From the NCBI RefSeq assembly GCF_016756775.1, contig NZ_JAERMU010000012.1, positions 1-64,000 on the forward strand: a DNA stretch of 64,000 nt, read 5' to 3'. The position numbers were made by a program, and so were the translations under genes. Below are positions 44,966 through 53,736 of the stretch, one piece after another. Position 1 is the stretch's first letter. Each line of letters begins with the position of its first letter. The stretch is from Dryocola clanedunensis subsp. sulfonylureivorans. Lineage in GTDB: Bacteria; Pseudomonadota; Gammaproteobacteria; Enterobacterales; Enterobacteriaceae. The notes beneath the pieces are model-generated. The model did not search any database and had not been told where the DNA came from. It saw only the letters and a program-made list of their open reading frames with translations.

Positions 44966-46110
44966 TGATAACACTGGAAAATCTCACCAAGCAGTTCGTT
45001 CAAAAGAACGGTCAGGGTATCAATGCGGTGGATAACGTCAGCCTTACCGTGCCCGAAGGGGAAATGTGCGTGTTGCTCGGCCCTTCCGGCTGCGGCAAAA
45101 CCACCACGCTTAAGATGATTAACCGTCTGATTGCCCCGACCAGCGGCAACATTCTGATTAACGGCAAGAACACCAACGAGCTGGATACCGTGACGCTGCG
45201 CCGCAACATTGGCTATGTTATTCAGCAAATCGGTCTGTTCCCCAACATGACGATTGAAGAGAACATTACGGTCGTGCCGCGCATGCTGGGCTGGGACAAA
45301 GCCCGCTGTAAAGAGCGAGCCAGCGAATTGATGAGCATGGTGGCGCTGGACCCTTCGAAATTCCTGCACCGCTACCCGCGCGAAATGTCCGGCGGCCAGC
45401 AACAGCGTATCGGCGTTATTCGTGCGCTGGCGGCGGATCCTCCGGTACTGCTGATGGATGAACCGTTCGGTGCGGTCGACCCGATCAACCGTGAAGTGAT
45501 TCAGAACGAGTTTCTGGAGATGCAGCGCCAGCTGAAGAAAACCGTCATGCTGGTCAGCCACGACATTGATGAAGCGCTGAAGCTGGGTGACCGTATTGCG
45601 GTGTTCCGCCAGGGCAAAATCGTTCAGTGCGCAAGCCCGGACGAACTGCTGGCAAAACCAGCCAACGAGTTTGTCGGCTCGTTTGTCGGCCAGGACCGTA
45701 CGCTCAAACGTCTGCTGCTGGTTCAGGCGGGCGACGTCACGGATCAGCAACCGACCATTACCGCCCGCGAATCCACCCCGCTGCCGGAAGCTTTCGCCAC
45801 CATGGACGACAACGACATGCGTTCGATTACGGTGGTAGACAGCGACGGCAAGCCGTTGGGCTTTGTGAAACGCCGTGAAGCGCGTGGGGCAACCGGCGTC
45901 TGCTCGGAAATGCTGCACCCGTTCCGCATCACCGGACGCGCTGAGGATAACCTGCGTATCGTGCTGTCGAAGCTCTATGAGCACAACATGGTGTGGATGC
46001 CCATCACCGATGAGGACGGGCGCTACAGCGGAGAAATTTCGCAGGATTATATTGCGGACTACCTCAGCTCCGGTAAAACTCGCCGGGCGCTGAATATTTA
46101 CCAGCCTTAA
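44965..46110 (+). CDS. osmV: Osmoprotectant ABC importer ATPase with CBS domains
   Basis: The 381-residue ATPase energises the importer. Walker A GPSGCGKTT (39-47), signature SGGQQ (142-146) and Walker B VLLMDEP (161-167) are intact, with the switch histidine in LVSHD. Residues from about 255 to 370 form a CBS pair (DNDMRSITVVDSDGKPLGFVKRR, MVWMPITDEDGRYSGEIS), which in relatives senses ionic strength or nucleotides. The start is taken at the TAATG overlap with osmW because earlier residues of the open frame are not part of the ATPase fold. Confidence 0.93.
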   Translation: MITLENLTKQFVQKNGQGINAVDNVSLTVPEGEMCVLLGPSGCGKTTTLKMINRLIAPTSGNILINGKNTNELDTVTLRRNIGYVIQQIGLFPNMTIEENITVVPRMLGWDKARCKERASELMSMVALDPSKFLHRYPREMSGGQQQRIGVIRALAADPPVLLMDEPFGAVDPINREVIQNEFLEMQRQLKKTVMLVSHDIDEALKLGDRIAVFRQGKIVQCASPDELLAKPANEFVGSFVGQDRTLKRLLLVQAGDVTDQQPTITARESTPLPEAFATMDDNDMRSITVVDSDGKPLGFVKRREARGATGVCSEMLHPFRITGRAEDNLRIVLSKLYEHNMVWMPITDEDGRYSGEISQDYIADYLSSGKTRRALNIYQP

Positions 46111-46152
46111 GGGAGGGGTCGGTGGAGGACGCTAACGCGCTTCCCCCCTCCC
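46111..46152. terminator. Hairpin between convergent osmV and pcaC
   Basis: GGGAGGGG (46111-46118) can pair with CCCCTCCC (46145-46152) across 26 bases. It lies between two convergent stops. No T-run, so termination is only likely from position. Confidence 0.4.
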
Positions 46153-46159
46153 CGGCAAA

Positions 46160-46540
46160 TCACTCATCAAGCTCGTCAAATACCTGTTGGGCAAGATGCA
46201 TGGTGGCGTTGGCTGCGGGCAAACCGCAGTACAGCGCCGAATGCATGATCAGCTCTTTCAGCTCTTCCCTGGTGACGCCGTTATTAAAGGCCGCCCGCAA
46301 GTGCATTTTCAGCTCTGCTTCCCGGTTTAGCGCAATCAGCATCGCGATGGTAATCATGCTGCGCGTATGGCGTTCCAGTCCTGGCCGAGTCCAGATATCG
46401 CCCCAGGCGTAACGGGTGATAAAGTTCTGAAACTCGTCGTTCAGCGGAGTGATTTGCTTCAGCGTGCGATCCACGTGCGCATCGCCAAGTACCGCCCGAC
46501 GGATTTCCATACCTTGCTGATAGCGATCCTCATCCTTCAT
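46160..46540 (-). CDS. pcaC: 4-carboxymuconolactone decarboxylase
   Basis: PcaC converts gamma-carboxymuconolactone to beta-ketoadipate enol-lactone, the third step after protocatechuate ring opening. The 126-residue length fits the stand-alone enzyme. The CMD core is present (WTRPGLERHTRSMITIAMLIALN, then GVTREELKELIMHSALYCGLPAANA). It is the last gene of pcaIJFBDC and overlaps pcaD by one base (TAATG). Confidence 0.93.
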   Translation of the reverse strand: MKDEDRYQQGMEIRRAVLGDAHVDRTLKQITPLNDEFQNFITRYAWGDIWTRPGLERHTRSMITIAMLIALNREAELKMHLRAAFNNGVTREELKELIMHSALYCGLPAANATMHLAQQVFDELDE

Positions 46541-47304
46541 TATTGCTTCTCCCTGCGCTGAATGAAATTGATCAACGCAGCGCTAAACGCCTGCGGGGCT
46601 TCAATGTTCGCCAGATGCGATGCGGGAACGGTGACAAGCTCAGAGCCTGCAATCTGGCTATGCATAAATTCGCTGTCTGCAACCGTGGTGACCGGATCGT
46701 GCTGCCCGGCAATCAGCAATACAGGAAGATTGATGGCGGCTATCTCTGCACGCAAATCTGCCGCAGCCAGCGCCTCACAGCATGCGGCGTAACCTTCAGC
46801 ATCGGTTGCGGCCAGCCCGGAAACCAGGGCCTCAACCTGCGTTTTATTTGCTGCAACAAAATCTTCTGTAAACCAGCGGGAAGCTGCGCTCGCAGCGACG
46901 GTATCCATCCCTTCATGACGAACCGTGCGGGCACGGCTCAGCCAGCCGGATTGCTCGCCGATTTTTGCCGCGCTGTTTGATACGGCTACCGATAAAAAGC
47001 GTTCTGGCGCAAAACGTGCCAGCCAAAGCCCCGTGAGGCCCCCCATCGAGATCCCGCAGAAATGCGCCTGCTGGATCCCCGCGTCATCCATCACGCTAAT
47101 CACATCTTCGGCAAGCTGCGGCAAACTCGTTTTATCGTTGTTGGCCGTACGCCCATGTCCGTGGGTGTCGTAACGTAAGACCCGGAAATGTTCCAGCAGC
47201 GCTTCCATCTGCGGCTGCCACATTGCCAGCGTGGTGCCAAGTGAGTTGGACAGCACGATGACAGGCGCATCGCTACGCCCTTCTGGCTGATAATAATTGG
47301 TCAT
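46540..47304 (-). CDS. pcaD: 3-oxoadipate enol-lactonase
   Basis: PcaD hydrolyses beta-ketoadipate enol-lactone to beta-ketoadipate. The 254-residue alpha/beta hydrolase has the nucleophile elbow GISMGG, LIAGQHDPVT (acid region) and PASHLANIE (histidine). I use the ATG that overlaps the pcaB stop by ATGA; the open frame extends 14 codons further into pcaB. Acting between PcaC and PcaIJ, it fits the operon exactly. Confidence 0.92.
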   Translation of the reverse strand: MTNYYQPEGRSDAPVIVLSNSLGTTLAMWQPQMEALLEHFRVLRYDTHGHGRTANNDKTSLPQLAEDVISVMDDAGIQQAHFCGISMGGLTGLWLARFAPERFLSVAVSNSAAKIGEQSGWLSRARTVRHEGMDTVAASAASRWFTEDFVAANKTQVEALVSGLAATDAEGYAACCEALAAADLRAEIAAINLPVLLIAGQHDPVTTVADSEFMHSQIAGSELVTVPASHLANIEAPQAFSAALINFIQRREKQ

Positions 47305-48656
47305 GATAGCCCCTTTTGTTGCTGTCGGGCGCGTTCCAGAACGCACTGGATAAAAGACTCTGCGCTGCCGGTTGCGTGCTGCGGGTCAAGCAGCCGTTCA
47401 ATTTCTGGCGCAGTCAGATACGGAGTGATTCCCGGGTGTTGGGTCAGCAGCTGCGCCAGCGGAACGTTTTCGTCCAGCGCGCGGTGGCAGAGCTGTTCGA
47501 CCAGATGATGGGCGGGCTGCTTGCCGATGTGCTGAGCCAGAGCCAGCGTCACCGATTCAGCCATGATCAGCCCGTGAGTCATCTCCAGATCCGCACGCAT
47601 TTTCTCCGTGTTCACCTGCATGCCGTTTAGCAGGTCAAGACTGGTTTGCATGATCCCTCCCGCCAGCATGGCAAGTTCAGGCAGCGTTTCCCACTCTGCT
47701 TGCCAGCCGCCGAGCGCACGTTCGTGCTGCTGGATCTGGCTGGCGTACATCGTTGCCATCAGCCCCGGGATTCGGGTTACGGCGTTCAGCACGGCGGCAC
47801 AGCCCACTGGGTTGCGCTTATGCGGCATCGTGGACGATCCTCCTCGTCCTTCTGCTACGGGTTCGCCCACTTCGGCAACCTCTGTCTGCATCAGTAAAGC
47901 GAAGTCGCTGGCAAATTTGCCCAGCGTACTGCTGACGCCGGCGAACCAGCCTGCGACCTCAAGAAAACGGTCGCGCTGGGTGTGCCAGGGGGTATCAGCC
48001 TGCGCAAGCTCAAGCTCCAGTGAGAGCGCCTGAGCTATCTCCTCGCCCTGTTCTTTTAACGATGCCAGCGTGCCGGCCGCCCCGCCAAGCTGAAGCACCA
48101 GAACGCGGGGTTTCAGCTGCTGCAGGCGTTCCTGCCAGCGCAGCAGAGCATCCAGCGTGCCCGCCAGTTTTAAGCCAAAAGTGATGGGCAGCGCGTGCTG
48201 CATCCAGGTGCGACCAGGCATCACGCTATGCTGGTGGCTCTCGGCCTGTTCAGCCAGCACCTCCGTTAGCTGAGCCAGGAGATTTTCAGCCGCCGCCAGC
48301 GCGTCACGTATTTGCAGCACCATCCCGGTGTCGATGGCATCCTGGCTGGTGGCTCCCCAGTGCACATAGCGGGCGGCCTGTTCATCCTGCTGCCTGACGT
48401 TCGCGGTCAGCTGTCTGACGAGCGGAATCGCCAGGTTTCCGGCACTGGCCGCAGAGCGCGCCAGTTTTTCAGCATCAAACTTTTCGGCGCGACACTCACC
48501 GGCGATGACACTCGCCGCAGACTCAGGTATCGCGCCACATTTTGCCTGCGCCTTTGCCAGCGCGGCTTCAAACTCCAGCATCCCCTGTAACGTGCGCTCA
48601 TCGCAGAAAATAGCCGTGAGCGTTGATCCACGCAGCAGCGGGTTAAACAATCCCAT
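47301..48656 (-). CDS. pcaB: 3-carboxy-cis,cis-muconate cycloisomerase
   Basis: PcaB cyclises beta-carboxymuconate to gamma-carboxymuconolactone. The 451-residue protein belongs to the fumarase/aspartase/argininosuccinate lyase superfamily, with the family signature GSSTMPHKRNPVGC and earlier HWGATSQDAIDTG and GRTWMQHALP. It lies between pcaF and pcaD. Other superfamily members are excluded by the operon context and by the bacterial CMLE-type pattern. Confidence 0.93.
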   Translation of the reverse strand: MGLFNPLLRGSTLTAIFCDERTLQGMLEFEAALAKAQAKCGAIPESAASVIAGECRAEKFDAEKLARSAASAGNLAIPLVRQLTANVRQQDEQAARYVHWGATSQDAIDTGMVLQIRDALAAAENLLAQLTEVLAEQAESHQHSVMPGRTWMQHALPITFGLKLAGTLDALLRWQERLQQLKPRVLVLQLGGAAGTLASLKEQGEEIAQALSLELELAQADTPWHTQRDRFLEVAGWFAGVSSTLGKFASDFALLMQTEVAEVGEPVAEGRGGSSTMPHKRNPVGCAAVLNAVTRIPGLMATMYASQIQQHERALGGWQAEWETLPELAMLAGGIMQTSLDLLNGMQVNTEKMRADLEMTHGLIMAESVTLALAQHIGKQPAHHLVEQLCHRALDENVPLAQLLTQHPGITPYLTAPEIERLLDPQHATGSAESFIQCVLERARQQQKGLS

Positions 48657-48665
48657 GCCTGCTCC

Positions 48666-49868
48666 TTAAACGCGTTCGATAATCAGTGCAATCCCCTGGC
48701 CTACGCCGATACACATCGTGCATAACGCATAGCGTCCGCCGGTCCGCTTTAGCTGATAAGCCGCCGCCATTGCCAGACGACCACCTGATGCGCCAAGCGG
48801 ATGGCCTAATGCGATGGCCCCGCCGTTTGGATTGACGTGTTCTGCGTCATCCGGCAGGCCTAAATCTCGCATGACCGCCAGCGCCTGTGCGGCGAAAGCT
48901 TCATTTAATTCAATCACATCCATCTGCTCTAGCGTTAGCCCTGTTTGTGCCAGCACTTTGCGAACAGCCGGAGCCGGGCCAAAACCCATGATACGAGGGG
49001 CGACGCCTGCGGTCGCCACGCCGACGACTCTCGCCAGCGGCTCCAGGCCGTTTGCGTTAAGCGCTTGTTCGCCAGCCAGCAGCAATGCGCATGCCCCGTC
49101 GTTGACGCCTGATGCATTGCCCGCCGTGACCGTACCGTTTGCTGCCACAACGCCTTTCAGTTTGGCTAATGCTTCAGGCGAGGTGGAACGCGGATGTTCA
49201 TCACGTTCCAGAAGCAGCGGTTCGCCTTTGCGTTGCGCAATGGAGACCGGGATCAGCTCGTCGGCAAACAATCCCAACTCCTGCGCGCGTGCGGTGCGAA
49301 GCTGGCTGCGGAGCGCAAACGCGTCCTGATCTTCGCGATTGATATTGAAATCGCTCGCCACGTTTTCGGCCGTTTCCGGCATGGAGTCCACGCCATACTG
49401 CGCTTTCATCAGCGGATTGATAAAGCGCCAGCCGATGGTGGTGTCTTCCATTTTCATGGCGCGACTAAAAGCCGTCTCCGCTTTGCCCATCACAAAGGGC
49501 GCACGGGACATACTTTCCACGCCGCCCGCAATCATCAGCTGCGTTTCACCGCTTTTGATTGCGCGGGCCGCCACGCCAATTGCATCCAGGCTGGAGCCAC
49601 AGAGCCTGTTCAGGGTGCTTCCGGGCACGCTTTCCGGCAGGCCAGCCAGCAAAAGCGCCATACGCGCTACGTTGCGGTTATCCTCCCCGGCCTGATTTGC
49701 GCAGCCATAAATCACATCGTCGATCTGTGACCAGTCCAGATTTGGGTGACGGGCAATCAGGGCTTTTAACGGTAACGCCGCGAGATCGTCAGCACGTAAA
49801 GCTGCCAGCGTACCGCCATAGCGGCCGAACGGAGTGCGAACGGCGTCGCAGATAAATGCTTGATTCAT
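48666..49868 (-). CDS. pcaF: 3-oxoadipyl-CoA thiolase
   Basis: PcaF cleaves beta-ketoadipyl-CoA to acetyl-CoA and succinyl-CoA, the last step of the pathway. The roughly 400-residue thiolase has the acyl-enzyme cysteine in RLCGSSLDAIG (about residue 90), NPNGGAIALGHPLGASGGRL, and the C-terminal CTMCIGVGQG. Two ATG codons stand in tandem; AAGGAAC is better spaced for the second, used here. PaaJ of phenylacetate catabolism is the nearest alternative, but all neighbours are pca genes. Confidence 0.93.
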   Translation of the reverse strand: MNQAFICDAVRTPFGRYGGTLAALRADDLAALPLKALIARHPNLDWSQIDDVIYGCANQAGEDNRNVARMALLLAGLPESVPGSTLNRLCGSSLDAIGVAARAIKSGETQLMIAGGVESMSRAPFVMGKAETAFSRAMKMEDTTIGWRFINPLMKAQYGVDSMPETAENVASDFNINREDQDAFALRSQLRTARAQELGLFADELIPVSIAQRKGEPLLLERDEHPRSTSPEALAKLKGVVAANGTVTAGNASGVNDGACALLLAGEQALNANGLEPLARVVGVATAGVAPRIMGFGPAPAVRKVLAQTGLTLEQMDVIELNEAFAAQALAVMRDLGLPDDAEHVNPNGGAIALGHPLGASGGRLAMAAAYQLKRTGGRYALCTMCIGVGQGIALIIERV

Positions 49869-49877
49869 CATAGTTCC

Positions 49878-50534
49878 TTACGCGCTTTCTGCCAGTTGTT
49901 GAAAGCCCAGTTTGACCGGGGTGAGACGCTGCAGCTCTTCAAACGAGAGGCCGTTGAAGATCTCCCGTACGACTGGCCCGCCGTCGGTGATATCAATGAC
50001 GGCCAGATCGGTATAGATGCGGCTGACACAGCCCACGCCGGTTAAAGGATAGGTGCAGGTTTCAACGAGCTTGCACTCACCGTCGCAGGTCAGGTGATCC
50101 ATCATCACAAAGACCTGACGGGCGCCAATGGCCAAGTCCATCGCACCGCCCACGGCTGGGATGGCGTCCGGTGCACCGGTGCTCCAGTTCGCCAGATCGC
50201 CCTTTGCAGAAACCTGGTATGCGCCTAAAACGCAAATATCCAGATGGCCGCCGCGCATCATGGCGAAGGAGTCTCCATGATGGAAAAAACAGCCTCCCGT
50301 CAGGAGCGTGACCAGCTCTTTGCCGGCGTTAATCAGCTCCGGGTCCTCCTCGCCTGGCGCAGGTTTCGGCCCCATCCCCAGCAGACCATTTTCGCTGTGC
50401 AGGAAGATTTCTTTGTCGGCAGGCAGGTAGTTCGCGATGCGGGTTGGCAAGCCAATACCCAGATTGACGTACGCCCCTTCCGGGATATCACGCGCCACGC
50501 GCTGGGCCATTTCGTCACGAGTCAGTTTGTTCAT
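49878..50534 (-). CDS. pcaJ: 3-oxoadipate CoA-transferase subunit B
   Basis: The 218-residue beta subunit of the succinyl-CoA:3-ketoadipate CoA-transferase carries the catalytic glutamate (Glu48 in HSENGLLGMGP), with NLGIGLPT just before it. It works with PcaI to activate beta-ketoadipate with CoA from succinyl-CoA. It is 11 bases downstream of pcaI and 9 upstream of pcaF. An E. coli AtoA-like role is less likely in this operon. Confidence 0.93.
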   Translation of the reverse strand: MNKLTRDEMAQRVARDIPEGAYVNLGIGLPTRIANYLPADKEIFLHSENGLLGMGPKPAPGEEDPELINAGKELVTLLTGGCFFHHGDSFAMMRGGHLDICVLGAYQVSAKGDLANWSTGAPDAIPAVGGAMDLAIGARQVFVMMDHLTCDGECKLVETCTYPLTGVGCVSRIYTDLAVIDITDGGPVVREIFNGLSFEELQRLTPVKLGFQQLAESA

Positions 50535-50545
50535 ATCAGATTTCC

Positions 50546-51235
50546 TTATGCGCTGCGGGCTGCGTCCGACAGGGTTTCCAGAGAGACAACGCGCTGGACG
50601 AAAATCCCCGGCGTCACCACGTTTTCCGGGTCAAGCTCGCCCAGAGCAACCAGACGGCTGACCTCAGCAATGGTGACCGCTGCCGCCGTCGCCATAATAG
50701 GCCCGAAGTTACGCGCCGCTTTGCGATAGACGAGATTTCCCCAGCGGTCCCCTTCATGGGCCTTAATCAGGGCAAAGTCAGCTTTCAGCGGATATTCAAG
50801 TACGTAATGACGACCGTCGATTTCGCGAGTCTCTTTCCCTTCGGCGAGCGGCGTGCCGTAGCCTGTCGGGGTAAATACCGCCCCCAGACCTGAACCCGCC
50901 GCCTGAATGCGCGCGGCCAGATTGCCCTGCGGAACAAGCTCCAGCTCAACTTTGCCGCGGCGATAGAGGTCGTCGAAAATTTGCGAATCAACCTGACGAG
51001 GGAACGAACAGATCATTTTGCGCACGCGACCCGCCTTCAGTAGCGCCGCCAGACCCATTTCGCCGTTACCCGCGTTGTTGTTGATGATGGTGAGATCCCG
51101 TGCGCCCTGCGCGATCAGCGCATCAATCAGCATTGTTGGCTGCCCTGCGCTGCCAAACCCACCAATCATGATGGTGGCACCATCGCCTATCCCCGCTACC
51201 GCCTCTTCGGGCGAAGCCACGCTTTTGTCGATCAT
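50546..51235 (-). CDS. pcaI: 3-oxoadipate CoA-transferase subunit A
   Basis: The 229-residue alpha subunit of the CoA-transferase has GGFGSAGQPTMLIDAL (CoA-binding region) and the FPRQVDSQIFDDLYRRG segment. It is the first gene of the pca run, directly behind the operator region shared with pcaR. I start at the ATG after AAGGAG that gives MIDKSVASP; the open frame runs 17 codons further upstream through the operators. Confidence 0.93.
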   Translation of the reverse strand: MIDKSVASPEEAVAGIGDGATIMIGGFGSAGQPTMLIDALIAQGARDLTIINNNAGNGEMGLAALLKAGRVRKMICSFPRQVDSQIFDDLYRRGKVELELVPQGNLAARIQAAGSGLGAVFTPTGYGTPLAEGKETREIDGRHYVLEYPLKADFALIKAHEGDRWGNLVYRKAARNFGPIMATAAAVTIAEVSRLVALGELDPENVVTPGIFVQRVVSLETLSDAARSA

Positions 51236-51250
51236 CACATGCTCCTTGAA

Positions 51251-51265
51251 GTGCGAAATTCGCAC
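51251..51265. promoter_or_regulatory. 15-bp palindrome GTGCGAA-A-TTCGCAC near pcaI
   Basis: Perfect 7-bp arms around one base, 16 bp upstream of the pcaI ATG. It resembles the PcaR-type sites 70-85 bp away in its GTGCGA and TCGCAC halves and may be a third binding site. Confidence 0.5.
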
Positions 51266-51315
51266 AAGTTTGCGTTGTTCGCACAAACTGTGAGCCGCTT
51301 AACAAAGCCGGTCAA

Positions 51316-51349
51316 GTTCGATAATCGAAATATGGTGCGATTATCGAAC
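51316..51349. promoter_or_regulatory. PcaR operator pair between pcaI and pcaR
   Basis: GTGCGATTATCGAAC (51335-51349) is the exact reverse complement of GTTCGATAATCGCAC, the PcaR box I recall from Pseudomonas putida. GTTCGATAATCGAAA (51316-51330) is a second copy on the opposite strand with a perfect 13-bp palindrome TTCGATAATCGAA. Both sit in the middle of the divergent promoter region. Confidence 0.75.
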
Positions 51350-51403
51350 ATCGTATAGATTTGTGTATAGAGTGTGATCGACGACGATATTTGGGAGAGA
51401 AAG

Positions 51404-52210
51404 ATGCAAAACCAACCGCAGGATTTACCCGCAGGCGACGGCGACCCGTTTAAGGGCGACCCTAATTTCATGGCATCGCTGGCTCGCGGGCTGGAGGTGA
51501 TACAGGCGTTTACCCCGCAGCGCCGCCTGCTCTCTATTTCGCAGATCAGCCAGAAAACAGGCATCCCACGAGCGGCCGTGCGCCGCTGCCTGTATACCCT
51601 GGGAAAACTCGGTTTTGTATACGCGGAAGACGGGAAGAACTTCCAGCTGCGCCCAAGAATTTTGTCGCTGGGACACGCTTATCTCGCCTCTACGCCGCTG
51701 GCGAAATCTACCCAGCCGGTGCTTAAACACCTGAGTGAAATGCTCAATGAGTCCTGTTCGATTGCGACGCTGGACGGGGACGATATTTTGTATATCGCGC
51801 GCGCCTCAAGCTCGCGCATCATGACTATCGATCTGGATATTGGCAGCAGGCTGCCGGCCTGGTCTACTTCGATGGGCCGTGTCCTGTTGAGCTGTCTCCC
51901 GGAAGGACAGCTGACAGATTTTCTGGGGCGCATCACCATGATTCGCTATACGCCGCATACGGTTGAATCCGTGGCAAAATTACGTGAGGAGCTGAAACGC
52001 GTACGCCAGCAGGGGTATGCGTTAAACGATCAGGAGTTAGAGATGGGGTTACGGTCAATTGCCGTGCCGCTGGTTAACCCGGAGGGCGTCGTCGTGGCCG
52101 CGCTGAACGTGGGGGTTCATGCCGGACAGGTATCGGCTGAAGAGCTGCGCAGCCGCGTGCTGCCAAAATTGCAGCAGGCTGCGCAGGAACTCTCTTTGCT
52201 GCTGAAATAG
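51404..52210 (+). CDS. pcaR: IclR-family regulator PcaR
   Basis: PcaR activates pca genes in response to beta-ketoadipate in relatives. The 268-residue protein has an N-terminal winged helix (MASLARGLEVIQAFTPQRRLLS, then SQISQKTGIPRAAVRRCLYTL) and an IclR effector domain (SSRIMTIDLDIGSRLPAWSTSMGRVLL; AVPLVNPEGVVVAALNVGVHAG). It is divergent from pcaIJFBDC, with PcaR-type boxes between. I start at the ATG after GGAGAG, ten codons inside the frame. Confidence 0.92.
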   Translation: MQNQPQDLPAGDGDPFKGDPNFMASLARGLEVIQAFTPQRRLLSISQISQKTGIPRAAVRRCLYTLGKLGFVYAEDGKNFQLRPRILSLGHAYLASTPLAKSTQPVLKHLSEMLNESCSIATLDGDDILYIARASSSRIMTIDLDIGSRLPAWSTSMGRVLLSCLPEGQLTDFLGRITMIRYTPHTVESVAKLREELKRVRQQGYALNDQELEMGLRSIAVPLVNPEGVVVAALNVGVHAGQVSAEELRSRVLPKLQQAAQELSLLLK

Positions 52211-52214
52211 ACCG

Positions 52215-52778
52215 CTAACGGCTGCGTTTGGCGTGGCGCTCCCAGTTGTCGAGCTTTGCCTGAGCGGATTTTTTCAGCGCCACATAGCAGGCCCCGCTGC
52301 CGCCGTGATACGGCATCGCGCAGCAAAATGCCTGCACCTCTTCAAACTCCATCAGCCAGCGTGCGAGGTAGCTGCGTACGACGTTGGCATGGGAACGATC
52401 TTCGCGCCCTTTTCCATGAACGATAAGTAAATTGCGCAGCCCGTCCTGCTTTGCCTGCTGAATGTAAGCAAACAGCAGCTGGCGGCACTGTTCAACAGGC
52501 TGGCGTAGCAGATTCAGACTGGCTTCCTGGCTATATTTTCCCAGACGAAGCTTATCCAGCACGCCGATTTGCAGCCCTTCGCGTTTGTACTCAAGCTGCG
52601 TCGCGAGGGGCACGATCTCAAGAAAACCGATGGTCAGGAAATTATCGAGCTGTAACGCATCGATCTTGCGTGGCGCTTTTTCTTTGACCGGTTTGAGCCA
52701 CTGGCTGCTGCTGCAATCTTTCAGCGGTTTGACATCCTCCATGGCGTCAAGAAACAGCGATTTGTCGTCAAGGTTCAT
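52215..52778 (-). CDS. smrA: Smr-domain endonuclease SmrA
   Basis: The 187-residue protein is related to the C-terminal Smr domain of MutS2. E. coli SmrA (YdaL) nicks DNA. The domain lies at about 85-175 with IGVLDKLRLGK, LLIVHGKGRED and PYHGGSGACYV; the N-terminal part is charged. The start is the ATG after GGAGGATTG, 20 codons inside the open frame. It is convergent with pcaR, the stops lying only a few bases apart, and divergent from ogt. Its native role is unclear. Confidence 0.9.
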   Translation of the reverse strand: MNLDDKSLFLDAMEDVKPLKDCSSSQWLKPVKEKAPRKIDALQLDNFLTIGFLEIVPLATQLEYKREGLQIGVLDKLRLGKYSQEASLNLLRQPVEQCRQLLFAYIQQAKQDGLRNLLIVHGKGREDRSHANVVRSYLARWLMEFEEVQAFCCAMPYHGGSGACYVALKKSAQAKLDNWERHAKRSR

Positions 52779-53009
52779 GAACAATCCTCCAGGCTCGGCA
52801 TCTCGGGCTACTATAACCGCCGACATCCCCTTCCTCAACGGCTTCTACCTGAACAGGACGCGATAATGTCGGCAGGTCTCCCTCTTCTGGAGTAGCCGAT
52901 CTTCTAATCTTTTTGGGTGTCTGGTTGCGCCGTCGGGACTCGTGATATCTTATTTGGCTGTGGAACAGATCGGGAATGTCCCCGCCCCTGTAAAGACACG
53001 GAGCGCATC

Positions 53010-53525
53010 ATGTTGACACTGCTGGAAGATAAAATTGCAACGCCGCTAGGACCATTATGGATCCTCTGTGATGAGCAGTTCCGACTGCGTGCGGTGGAAT
53101 GGGATGAGCACAGCGACAGGATGGAACAGCTTTTAGGCATTCACTATCGTGCGCAGGGCTATCAGCGCGTCAGCAGCGCAAACCCGGGTGGTCTAAGCAG
53201 AAAGCTCTGTGATTACTTTGAGGGCGACCTGAGCGTCATCGAAACATTGCCTACCGCCACATCGGGGACAGACTTTCAGCGCGAAGTCTGGAATACGCTG
53301 CGTACCATCCCCTGCGGCCAGGTGATGCACTACGGCCAGCTCGCGGAACAACTTGGCCGTGCGGGTGCGGCACGGGCGGTCGGCGCAGCAAATGGTTCAA
53401 ATCCCATAAGTATCGTTGTTCCCTGCCACCGTGTTATCGGGCGCAACGGCACAATGACTGGCTATGCGGGGGGTGTGACACGTAAAGAGTGGCTTCTGCG
53501 TCACGAAGGTTATCTATTGCTTTAA
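53010..53525 (+). CDS. ogt: Methylated-DNA-protein-cysteine methyltransferase Ogt
   Basis: Ogt transfers alkyl groups from O6-alkylguanine and O4-alkylthymine to its own cysteine and is consumed in the process. The 171-residue length equals E. coli. The acceptor cysteine is in VVPCHRVIG, with the helix-turn-helix region [15 protein letters not shown] and asparagine hinge GAANGSNP before it. The start is the ATG matching E. coli ([17 protein letters not shown]), 31 codons inside the frame. It lies just upstream of fnr, as in E. coli. Confidence 0.95.
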   Translation: MLTLLEDKIATPLGPLWILCDEQFRLRAVEWDEHSDRMEQLLGIHYRAQGYQRVSSANPGGLSRKLCDYFEGDLSVIETLPTATSGTDFQREVWNTLRTIPCGQVMHYGQLAEQLGRAGAARAVGAANGSNPISIVVPCHRVIGRNGTMTGYAGGVTRKEWLLRHEGYLLL

Positions 53526-53703
53526 AGTGACGCCGGGGAGGAATGCACTGCCTGACCAGGCAAAAAATGCGTTGTTAATGCATTGGTGTTTTTCACACCT
53601 ACTTATTTATCAATAAGATAAAGCCGAATCCCTCAGAATATAAGTGACTATATTCTTAATGGGGATTCGTCATACTTACGTGCCCGGCAAAAAGATGTTA
53701 AAA

Positions 53704-53717
53704 TTGACCAATATCAA
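53704..53717. promoter_or_regulatory. FNR box in the fnr promoter region
   Basis: TTGACCAATATCAA matches the FNR consensus TTGAT-N4-ATCAA with one mismatch, 20 bp upstream of the fnr ATG. Position and known fnr autoregulation in E. coli support negative autoregulation. Confidence 0.65.
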
Positions 53718-53736
53718 TTACTGCCCGAGCATATCT

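Noticed and set aside
44599..45984. 461-residue open frame on the minus strand
   Set aside because: Antisense to osmW and osmV, both with intact motifs. No ribosome-binding site or family pattern.
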